DNA from: Xanthomonas arboricola
Lineage (GTDB): Bacteria; Pseudomonadota; Gammaproteobacteria; Xanthomonadales; Xanthomonadaceae
DNA: 64,000 nucleotides
Direction: 5' to 3'
Assembly (NCBI RefSeq): GCF_002940665.1
Contig: NZ_MIGY01000001.1
Location: forward strand, 868,001 to 932,000
Part shown: positions 40,222 to 50,051 of the stretch, piece after piece
Position numbering within the stretch: position 1 is the first letter of the stretch
How the letters are laid out: every line of letters starts with the position of its first letter
Program-made: the position numbers and the translations under genes
The notes under the pieces: generated by a model
Told to the model about the DNA's origin: nothing
The model's input: only the letters and a program-made list of their open reading frames with translations
The model's database searches: none

Positions 40222-41600
40222 GCGGCAGATGCCTCGGTGGTGGAGGCCGTCGTGGTGCGCGCGCAGTCCACTGCACCGATGCCAGCGGCGTTCCTGCCCG
40301 GCTGCACCATTGCAGCAGTGGCAGCTCTGGCATCAACGGGCGCGCTGGCGCCGGCAGCGACCTGCCCGGACACGGCCGCGGAAGTGGCTGCGGCGGGCTG
40401 CAACTGCCTAGCGTCCGCTGCCGACGTTGCCGGGCCGTTGGTGGGCAACGACACCGGCGCAGCCATGACCATCGCCTCGCCCTGCAGCAAGGATTGCGCA
40501 TCGGCAGGCGCCGCACGCATCCAGCTGCCCCAGCCCTGCGGCTGCACCCAGGCCGCACCGATCAGACCCAGCAACAGCAGGCCGGCGGCCTGACTGCGCT
40601 GATCGGCATGGAGTGCACGCAACAGCAATGCCACCGGCACCCACAGCAGCAACAAGGCGTCGAACCCGGCCCAGCCGAAGGCAAACGACAACGCCGCTGC
40701 GCAGATCACGGTGCCGGCGCTGGCCACCACGCCGCGCGTGAGCGCGCTGCTGCAACTGCGGGCCAGCAATGCCAGGACCGGGAAGCAGACCACCGCCGCC
40801 ACGCCCCACCGCACGGCCGGCAACCAGCCCAGCGCGTGGTCGGCCAGCGGCAACGGCAGCGGATGCGCGCCCTGCCCGATGCTCGACAGCGACGGCCACG
40901 GTGCGTTGAATACGGTCAGATTGACGTAGGCCCACATGCCGACCAGGAACGCGAACGGCAGATAGCACACCAGATAGAACGACCCCGGCGCCTTGCGCAG
41001 CATCTGCGGCGGCATCACCAGCAGCAGCCACGGTGCCACCATCGTCGACAGCGCAAGTGTCTGCACATCCAGGCACAGCAGGATGCACAACCAGCCGGCG
41101 ATGCGCAGGTAGGTGAAGGCCTCCACCGGCATCTGCAGGCGGCGCAAGGTGCGGCACAAACCGTAGAACGCCAGCAGACCCACCGCCTGGCTTCCGCCGG
41201 CGGCGATCGGCAACAGGAACAGCGGATTGCAGCCCACCAGTACCGTCAATGCGCTGGCCCAGCCGCGTCCGAACACGCCGGCCAGATCGCGCCACAGCAG
41301 CGACAGGAACAGTGCATTGGCGGCAACTGCCAGGAACGGCCAGACCTGGAACGGCAGATTCCAGCTGTCCAGTCCGAGGTTGATCGCCCACGCCAGCAAA
41401 CTGGTCGCCGGCAAGCTGTCCGCGGGCGCGATTGCCGGTGCGGCGGAGCCGACCGACTGCAACAGCAAGGGTTGGCTCAGCAGCGACAGGGCCACCACGG
41501 CGACCAGAAACGCCGGCAGCCCGCTGTGACGACGCGAGACGGCCGACTCACTCTTCGAGTGCGGCGCGGCGCTCGTTTTCCGAATGCTTGCTGATGCCAT
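40203..41600 (-). CDS. polytopic membrane protein of the envelope-glycan operon
   Basis: A 465-residue protein with about nine hydrophobic spans between residues 28 and 355 and a long Ala-rich periplasmic or cytoplasmic tail. It has no motif I can name. It overlaps the glycosyltransferase gene by 53 bases at its start and the glycosidase-like gene by 19 at its end, so tight co-expression is likely. By position it corresponds to the third gene of the xag-type locus. No good ribosome binding site is visible. Confidence 0.7.
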   Translation of the reverse strand: MASASIRKTSAAPHSKSESAVSRRHSGLPAFLVAVVALSLLSQPLLLQSVGSAAPAIAPADSLPATSLLAWAINLGLDSWNLPFQVWPFLAVAANALFLSLLWRDLAGVFGRGWASALTVLVGCNPLFLLPIAAGGSQAVGLLAFYGLCRTLRRLQMPVEAFTYLRIAGWLCILLCLDVQTLALSTMVAPWLLLVMPPQMLRKAPGSFYLVCYLPFAFLVGMWAYVNLTVFNAPWPSLSSIGQGAHPLPLPLADHALGWLPAVRWGVAAVVCFPVLALLARSCSSALTRGVVASAGTVICAAALSFAFGWAGFDALLLLWVPVALLLRALHADQRSQAAGLLLLGLIGAAWVQPQGWGSWMRAAPADAQSLLQGEAMVMAAPVSLPTNGPATSAADARQLQPAAATSAAVSGQVAAGASAPVDARAATAAMVQPGRNAAGIGAVDCARTTTASTTEASAACSNAF

Positions 41601-43454
41601 GAGTGGTCTTCTCCCAATAGAACGGATTGTGGATCAGCTGCCAGAGACCCTTGTAAGCGGCGATCGACTGCAGCGCCCAATAGAACGGCACGGTCAGCGC
41701 GTAGGGCGCCAGCTTGAAGTAGTCGCGTTTGAACGCAGCCACCAGCGTGATGTAGATGAAGAACGCATTGGCCAACAACAGATTGACCAACGACACGGTC
41801 GCCAGCCAGGGCGGGAAGAAGCGCTCGAACGCAGTTGTCCCGGTCACGGCCCAGACCACATACAGCGCCCATAGCACCGGCACGCCCAATGCGGTGAAGA
41901 AGCCGCCGCCAATGAAGAACTGAAAGCCCCAGAAGCCCTTGAAACCGGTGCTGCGATACAGATGCACCGGGTCGCGCATGTGCACCAGCCAGGTCTGCAT
42001 GTAGCCCTTGAGCCAGCGCGACCGCTGCCGGATCCAGTTGGGAATGCTGACGTTGGCTTCTTCGAACGTGGTGGAATTGACCACGTTGACGCGGTAGCCG
42101 TTCTGGATCAGCCGCACGCCCAGATCGGCGTCTTCGGTAACGTTGTACGGGTCCCACGCACGCACCTGGCGCAACACATCCAGACGGAAGTGGTTGGACG
42201 TGCCGCCCAGTGGAATCGAATGCGCAGGTACTCCAGCGCCGGCAGGTAGAAGTCGAACCAGAGCGTGTACTCCAGCGTGAACATCCGCGTCAGCCAGTTC
42301 TCGTCGGCGTTGTAGTAGTTCAAGCGCGCCTGGATGCACACCACGTCCTTTTCGGCCTTGCGGAATGCGGCCACCACGCGCTTGAGCTGATCCGGCTCGG
42401 GCTTGTCTTCGGCGTCGTAGATAGTGAGCAGTTCGCCGCGCGCAAAATGCAGCGCGTAGTTGCAGGCCTTGGGCTTGGTCTTGGGCTGCGACGGCGGCAC
42501 CCGGATGATTTCGAAGAACGCCTCCAGGCCGAGTTTCTTGGCGGCTTCGATGGTGTCGACATCGTCCGCTTCCAGCACCAGCTTCACGTCGAGCTTGCTG
42601 ATCGGGTAATCCAGCTTGCGCAGCGCGTTGGCCAGGATCGGCAGGACTTCCGGCTCCTTGTACATCGGCACCAGCACGGTATAGACCGGCAGGTCGTCAT
42701 CGCGCAGCGCGGCCACTTCGTCTTCGGTGACCTTGATGTCGATGCGGTGGCGCGAGCCGAACCACACCAGCAACAGCTTCAGCCCGAAGGTTGCCAGAAA
42801 GCCCAGCGCCACCAGCGTGTTGACGGTGATCAGGGCCGGCACCGGGAACAGCACCATTGAGATCACCAGCACCGCGGCAATTGCCCACAGCGTGAACTTC
42901 TGTCCGCGCGTCACCACCTGGCGCGCCGAATAGGTCGGCGCATGCGCTGCAAGCAGGTTCAGCGCGTTGTCGGTGAGCTGCTCGTCGGCATAGCGCTGCA
43001 GGCTCCAGATGATGTCGAACTTGGCGGTGCCGACAAAACGCACGTCTTCGCCATAGTGCGCACGCGCCCAGGCAAACACCGCCGGGTCGGGATCGGCCAC
43101 GGCCAGCACCAGCACGCCGTCCTCGCGACGCCACGGCAGCAGCAGGCGCTGCGCGTAACTTTCCAGATCGCCGGGGGTGAGCAGTTCCGGATCCGGCGGC
43201 TGCTGCACCAAGTCGATGAACTCAAGACCGAAATGCGCGGCGACGATGGCGTAGAACCGCTGCGCCGGTACGCCGCGCTGGGCCAGGATCACATCGCCCA
43301 GGCGCGAGTTCCAGCGTTGCTGCAACGCCAGCGCCGAGCGCAGCTGTTCGTCGGTGATGACGCCTGCCGTGACCAGCGCGCGACCCAACAGACCGCGCTC
43401 GCGGCCGATGTCCGGTGCCCGTCCAAGCGCCTCCATTTCGCAGGTGACCGTCAT
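41548..43454 (-). pseudogene. xagB: MshEN-GT2 membrane glycosyltransferase, frameshifted (xagB-like)
   Basis: Two overlapping frames together make one protein of about 635 residues. The part from 43454 has a GspE_N/MshEN domain (about 25-170: AGVITDEQLRSALALQQ, GDVILAQRG), two membrane spans, then a GT2 domain with LVPMYKEPEVLP, EADDVDT and YDAEDKPEP. The other part resumes with IPLGGTSNHF, TEDADLGVRL and RQRSRWLKGY plus four spans. The break is near 42216-42221, where restoring one G (ATCGGAATGCG) gives YLRIPIPLGG. It may be inactive or a sequencing error. Layout matches the glycosyltransferase of the Xanthomonas xagABC biofilm locus; the symbol rests on recollection. Confidence 0.85.
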
Positions 43455-43467
43455 TGTCGTGGCGTCC

Positions 43468-44490
43468 TTAGAACCGCCACCAGGCGGCCACGAATGGCCC
43501 ACCCGCGGCGCCGGTGTTGCGGCCCATGACAGGCTGCTGATAGCCCACCTGCCACTGGCTGCCGCCCGGCGCGGTGTACAGCGTGGACAGCTGCAGCTTG
43601 GTGAGGTCGTAGTTGGTGCCGGTGGCGACGAAGCCGGAATCGCCAGGTGTCGAGCCAACGACAAACGCGTCGTTACGACCGTTACCCAGGCCCTGGATCA
43701 CGTTGACTTCGCCGAGCAGCAACCAGCTCGGGGTCAGGCTCAGGCCGGTGGATGCATCCACCCGCACTTCGTCGGAAGCGGCACTGCCGCGCAAGCGCAC
43801 CGCGCCCCCCAGATCGACGTAGCCGTTGCGCCCGCCCAGCGTGTAACCACGCCCACGGCTGTAACGCAGCTCCAGGCCGTAGTCGCCGAGGCCGAGCGCG
43901 GGGTCGCGCCCAGGATTGTTTGGGTGATAGGTTTTGCTACGCCCGTAGGCCGGGAGACTGACCAAGGCCTGCACCGCGCTACGCCAGACGTCGTCGGCCG
44001 CGCTTGGCAGTGCGTAGCGCAGGCCGATCTCCTGATCGGCAAAGCCGGTCGTGCTGCGGCGTGCCCGCCCGGGCGCACCGTTCACCGGTTCGTCGTTGTT
44101 GAAGCCGACCTCGGTGAAATAGAAATTGCCGATCACGCTCAGCGTATCGCTCAGACCATGCTCGACATACACATTGAGCTGGTCCTGGCGGCTGCGTCCG
44201 TTGTTGCCGAAATCACCGCGGTGATGGGCGTCGTCGAACCAGCCGGTGCCATCGCTATGCAGCGCCTTGACGATCACCAGGGTGTCGCCCTGCGGCTGGG
44301 TCCAGGCACCGGCCAAGGCCGTACCCGGCACGGCAGCCATCAGGCAGCTCAACGCGAGCGCCGACAGCGCAGCCACCGGCGCGCGACACATGGTGGACTC
44401 AAGAGAAGGGGGCAAGGCAACCGAACTGGACTGCGGCGCGGCGGCGCATGGCTGACGTACCCGCAGCTGCGGGTCGTTGTGTAAGGACAT
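43468..44490 (-). CDS. outer-membrane protein of the envelope-glycan operon (xagA-like position)
   Basis: A 340-residue protein. A hydrophobic signal (MCRAPVAALSALALSC..., from residue 34) ends at TALAGAW. The mature part is rich in alternating beta strands and ends VAAWWRF with terminal Phe, so an outer-membrane barrel. AGGA lies 8 bases before ATG 44490, which leaves a long N-region; ATG 44391 is the alternative that starts directly at the signal. It is first in the operon and 13 bases before the glycosyltransferase. A glycan-export porin or anchor is likely. Confidence 0.75.
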   Translation of the reverse strand: MSLHNDPQLRVRQPCAAAPQSSSVALPPSLESTMCRAPVAALSALALSCLMAAVPGTALAGAWTQPQGDTLVIVKALHSDGTGWFDDAHHRGDFGNNGRSRQDQLNVYVEHGLSDTLSVIGNFYFTEVGFNNDEPVNGAPGRARRSTTGFADQEIGLRYALPSAADDVWRSAVQALVSLPAYGRSKTYHPNNPGRDPALGLGDYGLELRYSRGRGYTLGGRNGYVDLGGAVRLRGSAASDEVRVDASTGLSLTPSWLLLGEVNVIQGLGNGRNDAFVVGSTPGDSGFVATGTNYDLTKLQLSTLYTAPGGSQWQVGYQQPVMGRNTGAAGGPFVAAWWRF

Positions 44491-44619
44491 TGCACGATTC
44501 CTGATGGGGGACCCGGAAGGGACAGGAAGCTAGTGATTGATCACACTTCGAGGCGAAACGTATCACAGTTAAGTTTCGCCACCCATCACCGATTTATCAC
44601 AAATTTAACGCGAGCGGAC

Positions 44620-45459
44620 TCATCTGTTTTGCAACAATCTCGGCACCTGGGCGGCCGCATGGGTCCAGATCGCCAGCCAGACGCCAAGCCGGGTGACCCG
44701 CCCGCGCCGGCCCGCCTCGAACTTGCGGAAATAGCGCCACAGGCCGCGGTGCTTATGCCACTCGACAAAGAACGGCCGCGAACGACTGGACACGCCGCGC
44801 ACATGCAGGACCTGCAGATCGTTGGCCACCGCCACCAGCGCGCCGGCCTGACGCGCACGTCGGCACAGGTCCAGGTCTTCGGCGTGCAGCCGGTAGCCGC
44901 CATCCCAGCCGTCGAGTCGGTCGAACAGGCTGCGTTGCATCAGCATCAAGGCGCCGGAAATGGCGTCCACCACCTGCAAGGTCGCAGACGGATCGGCCGG
45001 CACCGCCAGCTGGGCGGCAGCGCGCGGTGCGCGCAGCATCGCCGCAAAATCCGGATCGCGACGGCGCACGGCGGCATCCGGCTGCCCCTGCTCGTCTACC
45101 TGCTCCACGCCCAACAGCACCGCCGCGTGCCCGGCCGCGCGCGCGCGCAGCTGCGCCAATGTGTCGCGTTCGACCATCAGGTCCGGGTTGATGAAGACCA
45201 GCCAGGGCGCCTGCGAGTCGCGCGCGCCCTGGTTGCAGGCGGTCGCAAAGCCCGGGTTGTCCGGATTGGCGATGAAGTGCAGCCGCGCATCGGCCAACGC
45301 ATGCCGCTGCACGACCTCCAGCGTATCGTCGCTGGACGCGTTGTCGACCACCCGGATCTCGCTGATGCCCTCTGCCGCGCGCAGCCGCGACAGGCATGCA
45401 TCGATGGTGCTGCTGCTCTGATAGGTGACGACGACGGCGGCAATCTGGACGGGAGTCAT
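44620..45459 (-). CDS. family 2 glycosyltransferase
   Basis: A 279-residue GT-A enzyme with AAVVVTYQSSSTID at the N terminus, VVDNASSDDTL, FINPDLMVE (the DxD-like position) and DGGYRLHAEDLDLCRRAR. This is close to rhamnosyl- or WcaE-type transferases acting on cell-surface polysaccharide. No membrane span. It starts divergently from the kinase at 45813, and 129 bases separate it from the xag-like operon downstream, so it may be independent. Confidence 0.87.
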   Translation of the reverse strand: MTPVQIAAVVVTYQSSSTIDACLSRLRAAEGISEIRVVDNASSDDTLEVVQRHALADARLHFIANPDNPGFATACNQGARDSQAPWLVFINPDLMVERDTLAQLRARAAGHAAVLLGVEQVDEQGQPDAAVRRRDPDFAAMLRAPRAAAQLAVPADPSATLQVVDAISGALMLMQRSLFDRLDGWDGGYRLHAEDLDLCRRARQAGALVAVANDLQVLHVRGVSSRSRPFFVEWHKHRGLWRYFRKFEAGRRGRVTRLGVWLAIWTHAAAQVPRLLQNR

Positions 45460-45812
45460 CCGGCCATTATCCGGCCCCGGGGCAGCGCAACGCCATCGGG
45501 CGTATGCCGGCGCCGATCTGGCGGCTGGCAGCCGCAGCAGGCATACTGCGCGCCCGGAGCCGCCCAGCGGCTTTGCGCAGGCGCCGCCCACGGCGCACCC
45601 CACATTCAGTATCGAGATGACGGCCAGCGACCTTTCGGTGTTGCGCTGCCTTTTCATTCCCTGCAGCGCAACCGCCTGATGGCGGGCGCGCCGCAACGAC
45701 GGCCTGGCAGCGCCGTCCATGTTGTCGCCGGCGCGCGCGCCGGGTCCGCCCCTTCGACACCGATTGTCTGGTCTATACCACTGGACGGCTCAACATTGCC
45801 GGATCCGCGCGC
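45460..45812. other. divergent intergenic region with one operator
   Basis: 353 bases between a glycosyltransferase and the kinase-receptor operon. Only the TGGT-N4-ACCA site near 45770 is recognisable; no thiamin, cobalamin or other riboswitch was seen. Confidence 0.6.
45767..45782. promoter_or_regulatory. candidate HutC/GntR operator TGGTCTATACCA
   Basis: TCTGGTCTATACCACT matches 14 of 16 positions of the DasR-type site ACTGGTCTAGACCACT known for HutC-subfamily GntR regulators. It lies 31 bases before the kinase start. A HutC-type regulator gene ends the same cluster (50052-50780), so autoregulated control of the locus is likely. Confidence 0.65.
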
Positions 45813-46973
45813 ATGAGCACCTCGCATCAGGTGCACGGCATGGGCCTGGAGTTGGCGCTGCCGGACTGGCCGGTGTTGACCGCCGACGAAATCCATCGCG
45901 TGCTGCAGCACTTTCCCGCTCCTGGCGGTGGCGAACTGATTCGCTGGCATAGTGCGCGCCCGTTTTCCGCCGCCGCCTGCGTGGACACCGCCAACGGCAC
46001 GGTCATCGTCAAGCGGCATCACCGCAGCGTGCGCAATGTCGCTGCGGTGCGCGAAGAGCACCGGTTCATGGCGCATCTGCGCTGGGCCGGGGCACCGGTG
46101 GTCGAGGTGCTGCACGATGCCGCGGGCCGCACCGCCCTGGCCGATGCGGACTGGGTCTACGAAGTGCAGCGCGCAGGTATCGGCCAGGACCTGTACCGGG
46201 ATGCCTTGTCGTGGACGCCCTTCACCTCCGCTACGCACGCGTGGGCGGCAGGTGCCGCGCTGGCCCGCCTGCACCTGGCAGCGCAGGGATTTGATGCGCC
46301 GCCACGCCAAAGCAGCGTGCTGGTGGCCAACCTGGCCCTGTTCGCGCAGGCCGACCCGATCCGGGCGGTGGAACAGTCATTGCTGTCGCGCCCCGGCCTG
46401 GCCGCCGATTTTCAGGACCGGCCCTGGCGCCGCGACCTGACCGACCACCTGCTGCCCTGGCACGCCCGGGCATGGCCGGTGCTGTCGGCGCCCGGTGCCC
46501 TGCCGCCGCTGTGGACGCATGGCGACTGGCATGCCTCCAACCTGCTGTGGCGCACGCACGACGATGGGGCCATCGCGGTCAGCGCGGTGTTCGACTTCGG
46601 CCTGTGCGACCGCAGCTTTGCGATGTTCGACCTGGCCACGGCAATCGAACGCACTCTGATCCCATGGTTGAACCTGGATGCAGGGCAGCGCGCGCAGCCG
46701 CAGCTGGAGCAACTCGACGCCTTGCTAGACGGCTACACCCGGCACTGCGCGCTGGACGCCGCGCAGCTAAGGCAGCTGGCCGCCTTGCTGCCGATCGTGC
46801 ATGCCGACTTCGCCCTGAGCGAGATCGACTACTTCGCCGGCATCACCCGCTCGGCCGACAACGCCGATATCGCCTATCACCGTTACCTGCTCGGCCATGC
46901 GGACTGGTTTGCCAGCGCCGATGGCCAGTGTCTGCTCGATCACCTGCGCGCGCGCGCGCGCCGGTTGCCATGA
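45813..46973 (+). CDS. APH-fold small-molecule kinase
   Basis: A 386-residue phosphotransferase of the aminoglycoside/choline kinase superfamily. The ATP lysine is in TVIVKRHHR (about residue 67), the Brenner motif is HGDWHASNLLW and the metal motif is DFGL. Several members act on vitamins or alcohols (thiamine, choline, homoserine) and none on antibiotics in such contexts. The stop overlaps the TonB receptor start by 4 bases, so it phosphorylates something tied to that uptake route; thiamine or a nucleoside is inferred. Confidence 0.82.
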   Translation: MSTSHQVHGMGLELALPDWPVLTADEIHRVLQHFPAPGGGELIRWHSARPFSAAACVDTANGTVIVKRHHRSVRNVAAVREEHRFMAHLRWAGAPVVEVLHDAAGRTALADADWVYEVQRAGIGQDLYRDALSWTPFTSATHAWAAGAALARLHLAAQGFDAPPRQSSVLVANLALFAQADPIRAVEQSLLSRPGLAADFQDRPWRRDLTDHLLPWHARAWPVLSAPGALPPLWTHGDWHASNLLWRTHDDGAIAVSAVFDFGLCDRSFAMFDLATAIERTLIPWLNLDAGQRAQPQLEQLDALLDGYTRHCALDAAQLRQLAALLPIVHADFALSEIDYFAGITRSADNADIAYHRYLLGHADWFASADGQCLLDHLRARARRLP

Positions 46974-49171
46974 GCGTTTTTCCTTCTCCTTTTCGAGCCC
47001 TGCGCATGCACCTGTCCGCCCCCCTGCCCCACCGCCGCCCGCTTGCGCTTGCACTTGCGCTGTGTGTCGCCACGCCTGCACTCGCGCAGCAACACCCCGG
47101 TGCCGAGGCGGTCGAACTGGATGCGGTCAACGTGCGTGGCGAACGCGCCGACGCCAGCACGGCCTTGACCGGCTTCGGCGCCACGCGGCTGCTGGATGCC
47201 CCGGCCTCGATCGCGGTGATCGATCGCCAGCAACTGCTCGACCGTCAGGCTCGCGTGCTCAGCGAGGTATTGCGCGCCGATGCCTCCGCCGGCGATGCCT
47301 ATGCCCCGATCGGCTACTACGAAAATTTCGTCGTGCGCGGCTATTCGCTCAACGCCGCCAACAGTTACCGCATCAATGGCCTGAGCGCAGTGGGCGAACA
47401 ATCCATTGCACTGGAAAACAAGCAGCAGGTGCAGATCCTCAAGGGCCTGGCCGGGCTGCAATCGGGTGTCAACGAACCGGCCGGGCTGATCGACTACCGC
47501 ACCAAGCGGCCCGAGCACGTGCGCAGCGTGACCCTGGGCACCGACGAACAAGGCTCGCGCTACGTCGCCGCCGACCTGGGCGACTGGTTCGGTGCCGAGC
47601 GCAGCCTGGGCCTGCGCGTCAACGCCGCGCGCGAAGACATCAACAGCTATGTTGAGCACGCCGACGGTTATCGCAATTTCCTGTCGCTGGCCGGCGACTG
47701 GAAGATCAGCCCGCAGTCCCTGCTGCAGCTGGATGTGGAGTATCAGCATCGGCAGCAACGCTCGGTGCCGGGTTATCAACTCCTGGACGGCACCCAGGTG
47801 CCGCGCGCTATCGATGTGCATCGCCTGCTCGGCTACCAGCCGTGGTCGCGGCCGGTGGAGATGGATTCGCTCAATGCGCAGCTGCGCTACGCCTACCAGT
47901 TCAACGACAACTGGCGCGCTACCGCTGAAGCGTCACGCAGCCGCTCGGTGATCAACGATTTCTCCGCGTTCGCCTGGGGCTGTTATGGCGCGGCCAGTTG
48001 CGCCGACAGCGTCACACCGAACTTCTTCAGCGCGCAAGGCGAGTACGACGTCTACGACTACCGCAGTCCCGACGACACTCGCGTGCATGATCAATTTCGC
48101 GCCACGCTGGAAGGCCGTGTGCTCACCGGCGCGCTGGATCACCGCCTGAGCATCGGCGGCGACTGGCTACGCCGCACCATCGATCGTTTCGGTTCGGTCA
48201 ACGAATTCGTCGGCAGCGGCAGCATCGACCGCGACCCCGCAGTGTTTGCACAGACCGACGTCGCCCTGGACCCGAAGCAACGCCGCCTGGACAGCCGCCA
48301 ACGCGCCCTGGTGGTCGCCGACCGGATCGGGCTGGGACCGCGATGGGAGCTGTCGCTGGGCGCGCGTTACGTGCGCCTGGACGAGCGCAGCTTCGACCGC
48401 GATGGCGTGCTGGAGCGACGCACGCGCAAGGACACGCTGCTGCCGCAGGCCGCGCTGCTGTTCAAGCCGCAGCAGCAGGTGTCGCTGTACGCCAGCTACG
48501 CCAAGAGCCTGGCCGCCGGCGGTACCGCCCCGTGGTTTGCCGACAACGCCGATGAGATCCTGCCCCCGACCAATGCCTACCAGCTGGAGACCGGCGCCAA
48601 ATTCGAGCTCGACGGCCTGCGTCTGGGCGCGGCGCTGTTCGACATCCGCCAGGCCTACCAGTTCACCCAGCCGCAGGCCGATGGCGGCCTGCGCTATGTG
48701 CAACAGGGTCGCCTGCACAACCGCGGCCTGGAGTTGTCGGCCGATGGCGCGGCCACCGCGCAGCTGCGCATCTTCGCCAGCGTCGCGGCGATCCGCGCAC
48801 GCGCCGAAGACACCGACAGTGCCGAGTACGAAGGCCACCAGGCCATCAACGTGCCCAAGCTGCGCGCCAGCCTGCAGGCCGACTACAGCGTGCCCGGCAT
48901 CGATGGCCTGGCGCTGCTGGCGGGCGCGCAATACAGCGGGCGCAAGTTCGCCGACCGGCTCGGCAACGCCAGCGTGCCGGCCTACACCGTGGCCAACCTG
49001 GGCGCACGTTACGCCACTGCACTGGGCGGGCTGGCCACCACCTGGCGCTTGAACGTGGACAACGTGTTCGACAAGCGCTACTGGCGCGATAGCGGCGAAT
49101 ACCAGGGCGATGCCTATCTGTTCCCGGGTGCGCCGCGTACGGCGCGTCTGACCGTGCAGGTGGACTTCTAA
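46970..49171 (+). CDS. TonB-dependent receptor coupled to the kinase
   Basis: A 733-residue outer-membrane receptor. Signal peptide ends ATPALAQQ; TonB-box-like ELDAVNVRGE; plug with ASIAVIDRQQLLDRQ, ENFVVRGYSLN and QVQILKGLAGL; barrel ending LTVQVDF. The ATG at 46970 overlaps the kinase stop; ATG 47006 would begin at the signal peptide but has no ribosome binding site. Plug and barrel are of the siderophore-receptor type, but the PnuC-type transporter next door suggests a vitamin-like ligand. Confidence 0.87.
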   Translation: MSVFPSPFRALRMHLSAPLPHRRPLALALALCVATPALAQQHPGAEAVELDAVNVRGERADASTALTGFGATRLLDAPASIAVIDRQQLLDRQARVLSEVLRADASAGDAYAPIGYYENFVVRGYSLNAANSYRINGLSAVGEQSIALENKQQVQILKGLAGLQSGVNEPAGLIDYRTKRPEHVRSVTLGTDEQGSRYVAADLGDWFGAERSLGLRVNAAREDINSYVEHADGYRNFLSLAGDWKISPQSLLQLDVEYQHRQQRSVPGYQLLDGTQVPRAIDVHRLLGYQPWSRPVEMDSLNAQLRYAYQFNDNWRATAEASRSRSVINDFSAFAWGCYGAASCADSVTPNFFSAQGEYDVYDYRSPDDTRVHDQFRATLEGRVLTGALDHRLSIGGDWLRRTIDRFGSVNEFVGSGSIDRDPAVFAQTDVALDPKQRRLDSRQRALVVADRIGLGPRWELSLGARYVRLDERSFDRDGVLERRTRKDTLLPQAALLFKPQQQVSLYASYAKSLAAGGTAPWFADNADEILPPTNAYQLETGAKFELDGLRLGAALFDIRQAYQFTQPQADGGLRYVQQGRLHNRGLELSADGAATAQLRIFASVAAIRARAEDTDSAEYEGHQAINVPKLRASLQADYSVPGIDGLALLAGAQYSGRKFADRLGNASVPAYTVANLGARYATALGGLATTWRLNVDNVFDKRYWRDSGEYQGDAYLFPGAPRTARLTVQVDF

Positions 49172-49370
49172 ACGCGGCCGATGCGGCCATGCGATCCGCT
49201 GACGCATGAGCTGCACGGGTTACGCGACAGCGTTGCTGCGCGGGCCGAGTGCGCTGCAGGTATCGGCTACAGGCAGTGAACGCGCTCGGCCTGCTCGCAC
49301 GGTCGCGTTGAACTGTTCTGCGTCCCAGCCCCCGATCCATCGTCCATCAGACATCCTCCCCAGACCTTCC

Positions 49371-49946
49371 ATGTCGTTGCTCGAATCCATCGCCGTCGTG
49401 ATCAACCTGCTCGGCGTCTGGCTGACCGCGCGGCGCATTCGCTGGTGCTGGCCGGTCGGCATCGTGGCGGTGGCGCTGTATGCCTGGCTGTTCTACCAGT
49501 GGAAGCTGTACTCGGACATGTTGCTGCAAGGCGTCTACGTGCTGACCCAGCTGTACGGCTGGTGGCAGTGGCAGCGCGGGATGGCCGCGCGCACACGCAT
49601 CCGCCCGTTGCCGATGCCGCAGGCGGAGCTGTGGATCTCGCTGTGCATCGGTGCCGTGTTCGCCGCCGCGCTCGGTGCCTACATGCATCACCACACCGAT
49701 GCCGCACTGCCGTGGCTGGACGCAGCGCTGGCCAGCTTCAGCCTGGTCGCCAGCGTCTGGGCCGCACGCAAGCGCATCGCCAACTGGATACTGTGGATCG
49801 TGCTCGATTGCGTCTACGTGGGCGTGTTCGTCAGCAAGGGGCTGTATCCCACCGCACTGCTGTATGCAGGCTTCGTGCTGCTGGCGCTGTATGGATGGCG
49901 CAGCTGGAAAACCCAACAGCAGCAGAACCCGGCCGGCCTTGCCTGA
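49371..49946 (+). CDS. pnuC: PnuC-family vitamin/nucleoside transporter
   Basis: A 191-residue inner-membrane protein with about seven spans in a SWEET-like arrangement. Typical blocks are VWLTARRIRWCWPVGIV near the N terminus, QLYGWWQWQRG in the middle, NWILWIVLDCVYVGVFV and LYAGFVLLALYGWRSW. PnuC proteins carry nicotinamide riboside and PnuT relatives carry thiamine by facilitated diffusion trapped by a kinase. The linked kinase and TonB receptor fit either. The 199-base gap to the receptor shows no terminator. Confidence 0.88.
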   Translation: MSLLESIAVVINLLGVWLTARRIRWCWPVGIVAVALYAWLFYQWKLYSDMLLQGVYVLTQLYGWWQWQRGMAARTRIRPLPMPQAELWISLCIGAVFAAALGAYMHHHTDAALPWLDAALASFSLVASVWAARKRIANWILWIVLDCVYVGVFVSKGLYPTALLYAGFVLLALYGWRSWKTQQQQNPAGLA

Positions 49947-50051
49947 GCCACCTGCGGTTTGCGGGCGTGTTCTTCTTTACCATCGCTGCATGCACCTCTC
50001 TTATCCGCCTGCCTTGCACATGCGCCGCAGCCACCATCGGCAGGTCGCCGC

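Noticed and set aside
45460-45812. Possible thiamin riboswitch before the kinase/TonB/PnuC genes
   Set aside because: Neither CTGAGA nor the second conserved TPP-aptamer segment is present; only a TGGT-N4-ACCA operator was found.
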